This document shows positions 43,838 to 53,257 of a stretch of DNA of 62,945 nucleotides, piece by piece. Under the pieces are notes generated by a model. That model was given only the letters and a program-made list of their open reading frames with translations. It searched no databases and was not told the origin of the DNA. The stretch is from Bacillota bacterium. Lineage in GTDB: Bacteria > Bacillota > Clostridia > Lachnospirales > Lachnospiraceae. How positions within the stretch are numbered: the first letter of the stretch is position 1; the number at the start of each line of letters is the position of its first letter. A program made the position numbers and the translations under genes. The stretch spans positions 1-62,945 of the forward strand of contig JAEVYT010000046.1 in NCBI GenBank assembly GCA_023392615.1. The letters run 5' to 3'.

Positions 43838-45322
43838 TTACTTGATTAACGAATATAGATAAACATAACTTTTCCCGGAGATATCATTACTTGCATTAAT
43901 TACTATACAATTTTGATTATTCCATCCGATTGAGGACTCTTGAATTCCCTCTTGATTTTTTCGATTCCATAGGTATAATTTTTCAGCTTTTATATCAATA
44001 ACTCCAAGCTGCCACATGCTATTTTCAGAGTAGGAGGATACAAGGATTTTGCTACCATCAGAATTAATTGCGGAGTTTTCGGCTAATTCCATTGTGATTC
44101 CTTCCACAGTCATATGTTTACCGGTAAGATCATCTAGCAGATAGATTGAATCATTATCTTCTATAAAATCATATCCATCATCTAGAAAACCTACCCGAAT
44201 ACATCCGCCGCCTTGCTCACATGAAGACCAATTTTTAGCATACTTCAAAAGCATTGTAAGTTTACCGGTTGTAAGGTCATACCTATAATAGTTAAAGTAT
44301 TCATCACCATAACCACCGCCGGAATATATTTTAGTATAGTGATTGGTAATAGCTTCAGGGCATCTCTCCATTAATATTAGTTGATCATCAAACACTTTTA
44401 TACCCATAACAGAAGCAAGTCCGGTTATACTGGAGAGAGATGTAGCGTGCTTTGTTCCGGAATCTATTAGATAGACGTTACTATCACTTTGTGACTGCCC
44501 CAAGGATACAATGAATCTACCGTTACCAAGAATCCTCCAATTATTAAGATAATGATAATCAGAAAGTGCTTTTCCGTTTATCTGGATTCCATGAAGTATG
44601 TCAAATGTCTTGCCGGTAGAAAGGTCATATTTTGCAGGATACACCCAAACATCCGATTGCGGATTTATGTTTAGCCAGAGCCAGACCTCATTATTATCCT
44701 CCACACTCAAATCAAATTCTGCTTCATCCTCGTTATTTAGCAAAAAGCGATTACGATTTTTCTCTATTAAGAATAGTTCACTATCATATTTGATCTGTGT
44801 GTAATCAATCTTCCCCGATACACCTAAGAGCTTAACATTTCTTTTGATGTTTTGGGTTTTGACTGGTATAAAGCTACCCTTCTCTGCAGCAAAATACTTG
44901 TTTGATGCGAAATCATCCGTATAATAAAATAGTGGGCCAATTGTATCCATAAAGTGATCAGATTCCAGATATTGAACCTTAAATAAATCTTCAATTGTAT
45001 TGGTTGCAAAAATAGAGATGTGGCTTTGACCGTTTGATGTATTCGACGATTTAATTGATTTTGACGGAGATATCTTAGTTTGTTCTGATAGAGGAACATG
45101 CTCAACTTCTTGAATTTGAAACAATGATATCACCCACTTTCGAAACTGGGCATTGACGGTCAAGGCAGTAGAAAAGGATACTGCAATGATAATTAGTATA
45201 GCAGCAGTTCTGATCAACCAATGACTGGTAACAGCCTGCTTTTTTGTGGGGGTTTCTATGGAAGCATGAATAAGTTCATCATCTATCTTTCCAATTGCCT
45301 CAAAGATATTATTAATGTGCAT
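43838..45322 (-). CDS. Putative membrane anti-sigma protein with extracellular beta-propeller-like region
   Basis: 494 aa. Short cytoplasmic N-terminus (residues 1-33), one membrane span (~34-56, TAAILIIIAVSFSTALTV), and a long outer part with repeats reminiscent of WD40/PD40-type propellers (SKILVSSYSENSMWQLGV). It overlaps the ECF sigma gene by 11 bases. Position and topology suggest it holds the sigma factor and senses an external signal. No zinc-finger motif is visible. The anti-sigma role is inference. Confidence 0.7.
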   Translation of the reverse strand: MHINNIFEAIGKIDDELIHASIETPTKKQAVTSHWLIRTAAILIIIAVSFSTALTVNAQFRKWVISLFQIQEVEHVPLSEQTKISPSKSIKSSNTSNGQSHISIFATNTIEDLFKVQYLESDHFMDTIGPLFYYTDDFASNKYFAAEKGSFIPVKTQNIKRNVKLLGVSGKIDYTQIKYDSELFLIEKNRNRFLLNNEDEAEFDLSVEDNNEVWLWLNINPQSDVWVYPAKYDLSTGKTFDILHGIQINGKALSDYHYLNNWRILGNGRFIVSLGQSQSDSNVYLIDSGTKHATSLSSITGLASVMGIKVFDDQLILMERCPEAITNHYTKIYSGGGYGDEYFNYYRYDLTTGKLTMLLKYAKNWSSCEQGGGCIRVGFLDDGYDFIEDNDSIYLLDDLTGKHMTVEGITMELAENSAINSDGSKILVSSYSENSMWQLGVIDIKAEKLYLWNRKNQEGIQESSIGWNNQNCIVINASNDISGKSYVYLYSLIK

Positions 45323-45875
45323 TCTGGTATCCTCTTTCTGCTAAAAAATCACGCAGATTCTTTCCATCTCTTGATAAAATGGACTTTATCTTACTTTTAC
45401 TGAAACCATACCTTTTTGATATGTCCTCAATGGAATCAAAGAAAAAGTAACGTCTTATAAAAATGTTTCTTTTATCCAGTGAAAGGTTCAATAGGTATTC
45501 ATTTATCGTGGCAACCAATTCATTCATCTCAATTTCTTCTGATAGATTAATGTTATTTGCTAATACATCTTCTAACTCATCCCAAATTCTTGTTATTTCA
45601 CAATTCCTCTTTTTCGCCAAGCGATACTCTAACTTTTTCATCGATAGATTACGTGCAATTTTACAAAGAAAAGCGGAAAAATACACTGGACGAGCGGTTG
45701 GGATCGCATTCCACGTTCCAAGATAGGTGTCATTTACACATTCTTCTACCTCTTCATTATTATGTAGAATATTATAAGAGAGTTTGGTACATAGGTTCTC
45801 ATATTTGTTCTTTGTTTCAACGATGGCTTGTTCCGATCTGGACCAATATAACTCAATTATTTTGTCATCATCCAT
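45312..45875 (-). CDS. ECF sigma-70 family factor
   Basis: 187 aa. Region 2 (YENLCTKLSYNILHNNEEVEE then CVNDTYLGTWNAIP) and region 4 (FFFDSIEDISKRYGFSKSKI) are visible. It directs RNA polymerase to stress or envelope promoters. The start ATG follows GAGGTG. The overlapping downstream gene is the likely regulator of this factor. Confidence 0.88.
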   Translation of the reverse strand: MDDDKIIELYWSRSEQAIVETKNKYENLCTKLSYNILHNNEEVEECVNDTYLGTWNAIPTARPVYFSAFLCKIARNLSMKKLEYRLAKKRNCEITRIWDELEDVLANNINLSEEIEMNELVATINEYLLNLSLDKRNIFIRRYFFFDSIEDISKRYGFSKSKIKSILSRDGKNLRDFLAERGYQNAH

Positions 45876-45958
45876 GTTTTATCACCTCGTAAGTTAAGTA
45901 CGGTAATTTATAAGGTAGGTTGCAAATATTTAATATATTTGGTATCAATAACAAATTA

Positions 45959-46222
45959 TCATATATTATCTTCTTTTCTATCTTGCTTTAAGGGGTCAGA
46001 TTTATTAAGCTTTTTATTCTTGATTTCTTTTTGCCATGCAGATGTATTGCACTTGGGGCACCTTAAATATCGATGTGGGGTTAGAAAATCTTTTAATATT
46101 GAAATTGAAAATACATATCCACATTTTTTACAAATATATGAATGATTTCGAGCGTGCCATACAACCAGGATTGGTAGAGTGATACATATTATTGTATAAC
46201 ATAGTATTGGTATGATTTTCAT
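45959..46222 (-). CDS. Small zinc-ribbon membrane protein
   Basis: 87 aa. N-terminal membrane span (MKIIPILCYTIICITLPILV), then CKKCGY and CPKC pairs 24 residues apart that can hold one zinc, and a Lys-rich tail. The start follows AAAGGAG. Function unknown. Confidence 0.6.
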   Translation of the reverse strand: MKIIPILCYTIICITLPILVVWHARNHSYICKKCGYVFSISILKDFLTPHRYLRCPKCNTSAWQKEIKNKKLNKSDPLKQDRKEDNI

Positions 46223-46307
46223 AAAGTTCTCCTTTTAGTGATTTTCGAGAATTAGAAATTTGGTACTATGAAATTAACATTTCGCATAATTCAACCTTGC
46301 AAATATG

Positions 46308-46454
46308 TTAATATTCTATTTCTCTCTTTAGGTAATGCCAACCCATCCAAACACAGACTAATTCCCATCCTTGTTGTCCGTATTCTGTTAGTACCCTCGA
46401 TGTTTTTTCGGCTCCACCATGAATAAATACGCATTTGTACTCCTGTTTCTTCAT
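46308..46454 (-). CDS. Small DUF4177-like protein
   Basis: 48 aa, starting MKKQEYKCVFIHGGAEKTS and containing YGQQGWELVCVWMGWHYLKR. The GWELV segment with N-terminal YEYK-type strand is the DUF4177 pattern. GGAGGGG precedes the ATG. It is too short for standard gene calling. The rest of the 46223-46637 interval has no gene that I can support. Confidence 0.6.
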   Translation of the reverse strand: MKKQEYKCVFIHGGAEKTSRVLTEYGQQGWELVCVWMGWHYLKREIEY

Positions 46455-46637
46455 ATTGCCCCTCCATTCGATCAACCTACATTATTTGGTATCCGAACAC
46501 ATATGCTGTGCGGAATAACTTGATTTCCATAAGTATAATGCCCACGTCTACTATATTATTATATTCAGTGAATATTATTATGGTAATATTATACAATATT
46601 AGCTTTCTTTAAACAATATCTTATCGATTACAAAAAA

Positions 46638-46708
46638 ACCGTACCTTATACATAAATTACCATACCTTGCGCAATTACTATTGCTTTTTGAAAACCTGCC
46701 AATATAAT
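46638..46708 (+). promoter_or_regulatory. Tandem LytTR-type repeats and weak promoter
   Basis: ACCGTACCTT (46638-46647) and ACCATACCTT (46659-46668) are direct repeats 21 bp apart, two helical turns, as LytTR-domain regulators require. Thirteen bases later comes TTGCTT (46681-46686), then TATAAT (46703-46708) with spacer 16. The weak -35 fits activation by the LytTR regulator encoded next. Confidence 0.65.
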
Positions 46709-46749
46709 GTAAATAGAGACTCAAATATGTAATAATTGGGAGGGAGATT

Positions 46750-47457
46750 TTGATACGGATTGCAATCTGCGATGATAAAGTGGAAACTTTGCATCAAACA
46801 AAGAAAGTAATAGAAGAGTATAACAAGGCGTTACTCGTTGTTGATATGTTTACAAGAGGAAGAGATCTTCTTGCTAGTAAGGAGACGTATGAGATAATAT
46901 TTCTGGATATTGATATGCCTGATATGAATGGTATTGAAACGGCAAAACATATACGGTTAACCAACAAAAAGGTTAAAATCATTTACTTAACAAATTATAA
47001 CGATTATACGACTTTCGCCTTCGGAGTTCATGCTTTTGCCTATTTGCTTAAGCCGGTGAATAAATCGGAGCTCTATAAACAGTTGAATGAAGCGTTTGAA
47101 TATAGGAATATTACTGATCAAAGTCCGATGGAGTTTTTGACTGAAGATGGGATCGTACGTATTGATGTGTCAGATATCATATATCTGGAGTATCTAGAGC
47201 GTAAGGTGTATCTACGCACGCAGAACCAAAGTTATCAGATAAGGCGAAAAATATCTGATATAGCAGCAGAGTTAGCAGATAAGGGGTTTGCGATGCCACA
47301 TAAGAGTTTTGTGGTTAATCTCTATGCGGTTAAGAAGATTAAAGGATATGATATTATGCTGACCAATGGTGTAGTCATTCCTCTGTCCCAAAAGAAGTCA
47401 ATGGAATTTCGCAAATCATTAAATCACTATTTATCAGAGGGAATGGGAGGATATTAA
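46750..47457 (+). CDS. LytTR response regulator (AgrA-like)
   Basis: 235 aa. Receiver with Asp53 in IIFLDIDMPDMNG and Lys in AYLLKPVNK, and a LytTR DNA-binding domain in the last ~100 residues (IIYLEYLERKVYLRTQNQSY; FVVNLYAVKKI). It starts at TTG 46750 behind GGGAGG. It shares its last base with the kinase start. Likely activates its own operon through the repeats at 46638. Confidence 0.92.
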   Translation: MIRIAICDDKVETLHQTKKVIEEYNKALLVVDMFTRGRDLLASKETYEIIFLDIDMPDMNGIETAKHIRLTNKKVKIIYLTNYNDYTTFAFGVHAFAYLLKPVNKSELYKQLNEAFEYRNITDQSPMEFLTEDGIVRIDVSDIIYLEYLERKVYLRTQNQSYQIRRKISDIAAELADKGFAMPHKSFVVNLYAVKKIKGYDIMLTNGVVIPLSQKKSMEFRKSLNHYLSEGMGGY

Positions 47458-48740
47458 TGTCGAATATATTGATTTATTTTGTCCTTCCTCTGGTGGGCAG
47501 CGTGTTTATAATGTACGCAATCTTTTTCAGTATGAGCCAAATCGGGACGAATATCGCTATAGGTGTACGGAGGAGAATCATAGTAATCAGTTACATCGTT
47601 CTGTCCGTTGCGATATCCTTTCTTGGTAGTGGAATTATAAACCTAATTGTATTGTTACTCATTCCTGTGATTGGACATTATTTATATAATAATTTACGGA
47701 TTTATATTATGTATTACACTGCTTTGATTATTGCGGTTTATCTTACCGATATCGTAGTGAATACGATTATAACATTGTTGGTATCAAAAGAGGTAATTTA
47801 TTTTATTAATATCAATGCCTACTATATCTTGCTCATTATCACTACAAGGTTAATTGAATTTATGGTTTTACGAATATTAGTATGGATGATTAGGAGGAAA
47901 CTTCATGAGCAGGTAAGCAAAAGGCAGCTGATTGGTTATTTTATTCTTCCGCTATATAGCATTTTGAATTTATTTAGTATGTTGTTATTTATACAGGTGT
48001 ATCCATCAGAAGAAAATATAATGGTGTTTTCAGTGAACTTGGTTATTTTAATCAGCCTTAACATATATTTTGCCAGTATTTTTGATGTAATCAGCAGGAA
48101 CAATCATCTGGAAAATGAGTTGAATCTTCATAAACAGCAACAAAATATACATATCAAATACTACGAGAATCTGGAGCAGAAATATGATAGTACCAGAAAG
48201 TTAATTCATGACATACGTAACCATATTCAGGCGATGGAACAGCTTTATGAGGTTCAGAAGAATGAGGAAGGACGTCAATATGCAAAGGATGTTCACGCTA
48301 TGCTAAATCAAATGGGACATAAGTATTATACAGACAATAAAATTCTTAATATAATTTTAAATGATAAGGTTCAAACCATGGAGGCTTGTGGAATAAAGGA
48401 TGATATAAAAATAGGAGTTGATATTCATTTTATCAGAGATGTTGATCTGACCTCCTTATTTGCTAATATTCTGGACAATGCAATTGAAGCGGCGAAAGTG
48501 AGCGAGGAGAAACAAATCGTTTTACGAATGGCAGCAGTACACGATTTTATTACGATAACCCTGAAAAATACAATGAATCATCAGCCGGTAAAGCAAGGAA
48601 ATTCTTTTTTATCCACCAAAGATAAACATGAAGGACTTGGTCTTAAGAATGCAGAGTGGGTGGTAAAAAAGTATAAGGGAGATATTCAATATGAATGGGG
48701 GGACAAATATTTTATTACAAGAATTATGTTTGCTAATTGA
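47457..48740 (+). CDS. GHKL sensor histidine kinase (AgrC-like)
   Basis: 427 aa. Six or seven membrane helices in residues ~1-210, a coiled linker, phospho-His in KLIHDIRNHIQAMEQL, and a GHKL ATPase ending with NILDNAIEAA and HEGLGLKNAEWVVKKYKG. This is the architecture of AgrC, a receptor for peptide signals. It is coupled to the upstream regulator, and its end overlaps the next gene by 50 bases. Confidence 0.92.
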   Translation: MSNILIYFVLPLVGSVFIMYAIFFSMSQIGTNIAIGVRRRIIVISYIVLSVAISFLGSGIINLIVLLLIPVIGHYLYNNLRIYIMYYTALIIAVYLTDIVVNTIITLLVSKEVIYFININAYYILLIITTRLIEFMVLRILVWMIRRKLHEQVSKRQLIGYFILPLYSILNLFSMLLFIQVYPSEENIMVFSVNLVILISLNIYFASIFDVISRNNHLENELNLHKQQQNIHIKYYENLEQKYDSTRKLIHDIRNHIQAMEQLYEVQKNEEGRQYAKDVHAMLNQMGHKYYTDNKILNIILNDKVQTMEACGIKDDIKIGVDIHFIRDVDLTSLFANILDNAIEAAKVSEEKQIVLRMAAVHDFITITLKNTMNHQPVKQGNSFLSTKDKHEGLGLKNAEWVVKKYKGDIQYEWGDKYFITRIMFAN

Positions 48741-49437
48741 TGTTTTTATCTGCTTTGGTGTTCCGATTATCGGAATTATTATCTTAAGCAGGAAATACGG
48801 GAAAGTCCGAAAAGCATTTTTTATCGGTATGTGTGCATTTGTAGTTAGCCAAATATTACTTCGCATACCGATACTCAAGCTGGTATTACCGAATTTCATC
48901 TGGTATATAAAGCTTCAACTAAATCCATATCTATACGGTATCTTCTTGGGATTATCAGCCGGAGTATTTGAAGAATCCGCTAGGTTGGTATTTATGAAAG
49001 GCTTTTTAAAAGGAAGAACCAGAGAAGCGGATGGTCTGGCCTTTGGGCTTGGTCATGGCGGGATAGAAGCGATGTTAATAACCGGAATAGGTTATATCTC
49101 AAGTTTGATCCTGTACCCATTGGGAAAAGTGGATTTATCGGGTGTGGGAAATCTGGACTTGTTAATTGGTGGAATGGAGCGAGTATTTGCAATGTGCTTT
49201 CATGTTGGTGCCAGCTTGATTATACTTTATGGAATTCGGGAGCATAAAGCGCTTCGGTATACAATTTTAGCGATTCTATTACACGGACTATTAGATAGTA
49301 TGCTAGTCATCCTTCCTGCGGCGATAGGGTTAGGAATTATGGGAATAGAAATATATATTATAATTATCTCCATCCTGGTTCTTGCTTTTGCGTTGAGGTT
49401 GTTCTCAAAGAGTAGTATTAGCATTCCTAGTGAGTGA
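48691..49437 (+). CDS. YhfC-family intramembrane metalloprotease-like protein
   Basis: 248 aa with about seven helices. Conserved residues of the YhfC/CPBP-like group: EES in FEESARLVFMKGF, His in GLGHGGIEAM, FHVGASLI, and HGLLDS. Such proteins are putative intramembrane peptidases. The ATG lies inside the kinase gene behind GGGAG, so the two are coupled. Next to an AgrC-like receptor it could process a signal peptide or the lipoprotein encoded downstream. That role is inference. Confidence 0.85.
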   Translation: MNGGTNILLQELCLLIDVFICFGVPIIGIIILSRKYGKVRKAFFIGMCAFVVSQILLRIPILKLVLPNFIWYIKLQLNPYLYGIFLGLSAGVFEESARLVFMKGFLKGRTREADGLAFGLGHGGIEAMLITGIGYISSLILYPLGKVDLSGVGNLDLLIGGMERVFAMCFHVGASLIILYGIREHKALRYTILAILLHGLLDSMLVILPAAIGLGIMGIEIYIIIISILVLAFALRLFSKSSISIPSE

Positions 49438-49440
49438 TAA

Positions 49441-49503
49441 ATGGAGTTTAAGGAAGGTTTTTCACGTGATTTAATGAACGATAAAGAATATATTATGATT
49501 TAG
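49441..49503 (+). other. Possible 20-aa ORF
   Basis: ATG three bases after the protease stop codon opens a 20-codon frame (starting MEFKEGFSRDL) without its own ribosome site; only re-initiation could express it. It could be a peptide or chance. No AgrD-like features. Confidence 0.2.
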
Positions 49504-49521
49504 AAAAAGGAGAGATCGAAT

Positions 49522-49935
49522 ATGAAAAAGATTGTTGTTATAAGTATGATTTTAGTCTTTGTTACATCAATGCTTGGTGGCTGTACTTCTACAAAATTGT
49601 CAGATGCATTTAACAAAGAAACCGTAGAATCCGCGTCCAAGCAGGTTGTTGAGTATTTAAACAGTGGGAAATATGACAGTGTATGTGACATGTTTACCGA
49701 TGATTTAAAAGCCCAATTAACATCTGAGACATTAAAATCAGCGGTTGAAAAGACGTATGGAAGCGCCGGTGCATTTGAAAAGTATAAGGATGTAGTGGTG
49801 ATTGGCCAAAAGGTAAAAGGCACAAAGGATGACGCAGCAGTTGCAGTGGTAATCGCAAAGTATGAGAAGAAGAATGTAACATTTACAATTAGTTTTAATA
49901 AAGACATGAAGCTAATCGGACTATATATGAAATAA
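49522..49935 (+). CDS. DUF3887-like lipoprotein
   Basis: 137 aa. Signal peptide and lipobox MLGGCTS, then a DUF3887-like domain (VEYLNSGKYDSVCDMFTDDLK; VVVIGQKVKG). The start follows AAAAAGGAGAG. It closes the AgrA/AgrC/YhfC cluster and is exported to the outer face of the membrane. In related genomes DUF3887 domains often accompany membrane proteases or peptidases. Its role here is unknown. Confidence 0.82.
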   Translation: MKKIVVISMILVFVTSMLGGCTSTKLSDAFNKETVESASKQVVEYLNSGKYDSVCDMFTDDLKAQLTSETLKSAVEKTYGSAGAFEKYKDVVVIGQKVKGTKDDAAVAVVIAKYEKKNVTFTISFNKDMKLIGLYMK

Positions 49936-49941
49936 TAATAA

Positions 49942-49982
49942 AAGCTCTTGAAATACCTGGGGATACAGGGATTCAAGAGCTT
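49942..49982. terminator. Bidirectional terminator
   Basis: Arms AAGCTCTTGAA (49942-49952) and TTCAAGAGCTT (49972-49982) with inner CCT/AGG pairing, between convergent genes. Confidence 0.8.
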
Positions 49983-49990
49983 CTTAAATT

Positions 49991-50410
49991 CTATTTATCT
50001 AAAAATTGTATCATTCCCGCTCCATAATGTTCATTCGGTCTTTCGATAAAATTAAACTTCTTATAAAATTTCTCTTTTCCCTTTGCTGACATTAAGCAAA
50101 CCATAGTTCCGGATGCGTAGGTATCTCTGATATGGGTCATGATTTCTGTCATGATTGCAGTACCGAGTCCGGAGCGTTGATAAGCCGGTTTAACCATAAT
50201 ATCTTGTATATAGAGGGTGAAGGCGCCATCGCCTATAATTCTTCCATATCCAACAATCTTATCTTTATGTTCTGCACAAACGGAAAATAATGAATTTGAT
50301 AATCCTTTTAGTAGGGTATTCTTTTCAGGGTAACCCCAGCCTACAGAATCTCTCATCTCGATAAACTCGTTCACCGTAATCGCTCTTTTAATAATTTTTA
50401 TGTTGTCCAT
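49991..50410 (-). CDS. GNAT N-acetyltransferase
   Basis: About 139 aa. Acetyl-CoA-binding motif region VKPAYQRSGLGTAIM with the R/Q-x-x-G-x-G/A loop; ends in AGMIQFLDK. ATG 50410 follows GGGGG; the longer upstream frame is not supported. Substrate unknown. Single gene, with a strong terminator downstream. Confidence 0.85.
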   Translation of the reverse strand: MDNIKIIKRAITVNEFIEMRDSVGWGYPEKNTLLKGLSNSLFSVCAEHKDKIVGYGRIIGDGAFTLYIQDIMVKPAYQRSGLGTAIMTEIMTHIRDTYASGTMVCLMSAKGKEKFYKKFNFIERPNEHYGAGMIQFLDK

Positions 50411-50525
50411 ATAATACCCCCATAATATTTGTTTGTTTAACTTGGAGTCAATCAACAAAACTGTTAATTGAGTAATTATACGGTCATATGAATAAATAGT
50501 CAATGCCTGGATTGTAATATATTTT

Positions 50526-51263
50526 TTAACTGTTGATGTTTTTGGTAGGTTTAGTAAACCAAAAGATAAGACTTGGTATCACAAATATAATTGGATGTTG
50601 AATAGTCGCATCTATGATCGGGGACTCAATCATTAATATAAATCCTGGTAATTCATAAGTATTAGAATAACCGTCTTGATAAAGTGACGGATTTTGTATG
50701 TATCGATACGATTGAATCGTATCACTTATGGTGTTTACAAAATACGGTAACATAATAAGGAGGTACAAGAACAGAATTGATATTATTGTAATATGTATCG
50801 TTTTCGAATACTTTGATTTGAGGGGTTTAACAACACCGAGAACACCTAATACTTGTAATACTGTCCATCCAAGAATAAGCCAAAAGATAGGATATAACAG
50901 TAGTTGTAATAGATATATTGGTGTCATACAAAACTGCCTGCCCATATATACTCCAAATTGAGTTGCAAAATAAAGGAATACGCTAAAAATAAGCAATATC
51001 ACTCCTGCTATAAGCAGATGTTTCTTATCTTTTTTGTTAGTATCCGAATTAGGAATTCCATAAATTAGAACAGTAATATCAACTCCGAATAGCTCTGCAA
51101 TTTTCATTAATGTTTCAATATCAGGCTGTGATTTCCCGGTTTCCCAGTTGGAGATGGTTTGTCTAGTGACAAATAACTTGACGGCCATATCTTCCTGTGT
51201 AAACTTTTTCTGCTGCCTTAATTTTTTTATGTTTTTAGAGACTAAATTCATATTAACAACCAT
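50526..51263 (-). CDS. XRE-family regulator with membrane C-terminus
   Basis: 245 aa. HTH_3 domain (IKKLRQQKKFTQEDMAVKLF, VTRQTISNWETGK) at the N-terminus, then four hydrophobic segments from ~80 to 235. This membrane-bound HTH layout is common in clostridia. The ATG at 51263 follows AGAGG at 6 bases; a second in-frame ATG at 51251 is possible. It is divergent from the exporter operon at 51692, so may regulate it. Confidence 0.87.
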   Translation of the reverse strand: MVVNMNLVSKNIKKLRQQKKFTQEDMAVKLFVTRQTISNWETGKSQPDIETLMKIAELFGVDITVLIYGIPNSDTNKKDKKHLLIAGVILLIFSVFLYFATQFGVYMGRQFCMTPIYLLQLLLYPIFWLILGWTVLQVLGVLGVVKPLKSKYSKTIHITIISILFLYLLIMLPYFVNTISDTIQSYRYIQNPSLYQDGYSNTYELPGFILMIESPIIDATIQHPIIFVIPSLIFWFTKPTKNINS

Positions 51264-51631
51264 GCCCTTCCTCTTGTTAAAGTAAATAATTATAAACTGA
51301 ATTAGCTGTCCTTTTTAGTAGTTTGAGCTAGGAATTTCACACGCTCATACATTTATAAATGATTTATGATTTTAATAAGACGCACTATACTATAGTTATC
51401 ACACTACAGGATATCGGATGAACTGTCACGCAAATATACTTTGCATTACCCAAAAGTATATGATATATATGGAAATAGTAAGTAATGAGTGGTAAACTAC
51501 ATAGAGATTTTATTCAAATCATTCACCCAAATCATAGCTCTAATATACGTTTATTTAAATAATTATATAATTCCATATTTAGGAAGTCAAATAAGTGGAT
51601 AGAATTATAGTTGTATTATTACGTGTCTTAG

Positions 51632-51648
51632 TTCATATTTAATTCATA
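51632..51648 (+). promoter_or_regulatory. Possible response-regulator box
   Basis: TTCATA direct repeats at 51632-51637 and 51643-51648 are 11 bp apart, the spacing used by OmpR-type regulators, 44 bases upstream of the exporter operon. The interval 51264-51691 has no gene. Confidence 0.3.
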
Positions 51649-51691
51649 ATAACGTATTATTTTAAGTTTAATAAAAATTGGAGGTAACAAA

Positions 51692-52570
51692 ATGAATTCA
51701 AAAAGAAAGTCAAAAATAAAGAAACGCATTATAACTAGTATTATAGTAATTGCACTAGCTGCTGCAGTGGTATTTGCTATTCTTTCTCGTCCGAAAGTGA
51801 ATAATTATGAGAGTGTTGAAGCAAAAACCGGAAATATAAAAACTTATTTATCCTATTCTGGTAATGTAGAGGCGAAGAACCGTCAAAACGTAATGTCTGA
51901 AAAGGTTATGCAGATCGATGATATTAAGGTTAAAGAAGGGGATAAAGTGAAAGAAGGAGATGTACTTTTCACCACCACTACCAATGATGAAATAACAGCT
52001 GAGATTGACGGTGAAGTGTCTAAGATTGATATCGATGAGAATGAACAAGTTATGGCAGGGATCTCGCTTCTTGAGATAGTTGATTACAATAATCTTAAAA
52101 TCAATGTTAAGGTTGATGAATATAGCATCCCTGATTTAAAGGTAGGAAAGAAAGCAAATGTATATATCAATGCAATAGATAAGGAAATCACAGGTACTGT
52201 AAAAAGCATCTCCAAAGAAGGACAAGTGGTTAACGGAGTTACTTACTTTACCGCTGACATTGATTTAAAGAAGGATAAAGCAATCAAAGTAGGAATGTCC
52301 GCAGAGATTAAGTTCCCAGGTAAAAGCGTATCTGATGTTGTAACACTTCCAATGTCAGTTATTCAGTTTGATGAAAGTAATAATCCTTATGTATATCTGA
52401 AGGATGAGAAAGATAATTTAATTAAAACTGCAATCAAGACAGGCATTAATGATGGCACCACAGTCGAAGTGAAGAGCGGTATCAAAAAAGGGGATCTCAT
52501 TTTCTATAAGAAAACAACAACTACCTCCAATAACACAGGCTTCCGTCGTGCAGATGGAGGAGGTGAATAA
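51692..52570 (+). CDS. Efflux membrane-fusion protein (MacA/HlyD-like)
   Basis: 292 aa. One N-terminal span (~10-30), then biotinyl/lipoyl-like and beta-barrel domains (VEAKTGNIKTYLSYSGNVEA, VKEGDKVKEGDVLF, VGMSAEIKFPG). The alpha-hairpin between the lipoyl halves is missing or very short, as in Gram-positive adaptors. The start follows TTGGAGG. Works with the ATPase and permease that follow. Confidence 0.88.
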   Translation: MNSKRKSKIKKRIITSIIVIALAAAVVFAILSRPKVNNYESVEAKTGNIKTYLSYSGNVEAKNRQNVMSEKVMQIDDIKVKEGDKVKEGDVLFTTTTNDEITAEIDGEVSKIDIDENEQVMAGISLLEIVDYNNLKINVKVDEYSIPDLKVGKKANVYINAIDKEITGTVKSISKEGQVVNGVTYFTADIDLKKDKAIKVGMSAEIKFPGKSVSDVVTLPMSVIQFDESNNPYVYLKDEKDNLIKTAIKTGINDGTTVEVKSGIKKGDLIFYKKTTTTSNNTGFRRADGGGE

Positions 52571-52573
52571 GCA

Positions 52574-53257
52574 ATGTCAGAAATATTTAATATGAAAGAT
52601 ATTTGTAAGAGCTACTATATGGGCGAAGATGAGCTGGAAGTACTTCATAATGTGAATCTAACTGTGCATTCAGGAGAATTTGTCTCGATTCTAGGACCCT
52701 CCGGTTCCGGTAAGTCCACAATGATGAATATTATCGGTTGTCTGGACATTCCTACCTCTGGAAAATATCTGCTCTCCGGTAAGGACATAGAGGATTTGGA
52801 TGAAAAGGAACTGGCAGCAGTTCGAAATAAAGAAATTGGCTTTGTATTTCAAAACTTTCAGCTTTTACCAAGGTTATCCGCTCTCAAAAATGTTGAGCTT
52901 CCATTAATATATAGCAACGTACCCATATCGGAGCGTAAGAAACGTGCAAAAGAAATGCTGGAAAAGGTAGGTCTATCAGATAAGATGAGTAACTTACCGA
53001 ATCAATTATCCGGTGGGCAACAACAACGTGTTGCAATCGCCAGAGCATTAGTGACGGAACCGACGATTCTTCTGGCAGACGAACCTACCGGTGCGCTGGA
53101 TCAGAAAACCGGAGCTCAGGTCATGGATTTGTTTGAAAAATTAAACGAAGACGGCAGAACTATCATAATGATCACTCATGATCAAAATATAGCGAAGCAT
53201 GCAAAACGAGTGGTAAAGATATTAGACGGATATCTAACAGAAGCGGAGGTGGATTAA
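52574..53257 (+). CDS. ABC exporter ATPase, MacB/LolD type
   Basis: 227 aa. Walker A GPSGSGKST, Q-loop FVFQNFQLLPRLSALKNV, signature LSGGQQQRVAIARAL, Walker B ILLADEPTGALD, H-loop ITHD. Powers the FtsX-like permease, with which it overlaps by one base. Confidence 0.95.
   Translation: MSEIFNMKDICKSYYMGEDELEVLHNVNLTVHSGEFVSILGPSGSGKSTMMNIIGCLDIPTSGKYLLSGKDIEDLDEKELAAVRNKEIGFVFQNFQLLPRLSALKNVELPLIYSNVPISERKKRAKEMLEKVGLSDKMSNLPNQLSGGQQQRVAIARALVTEPTILLADEPTGALDQKTGAQVMDLFEKLNEDGRTIIMITHDQNIAKHAKRVVKILDGYLTEAEVD

Noticed and set aside
46223..46637. Further genes around the DUF4177-like ORF
   Set aside because: No other frame has both a ribosome site and plausible protein sequence.
49441..49503. 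AgrD-like signal peptide gene
   Set aside because: The 20-codon frame has no ribosome site, no Cys or Ser for thiolactone formation in a typical context and no amphipathic leader; kept only as a weak possibility.
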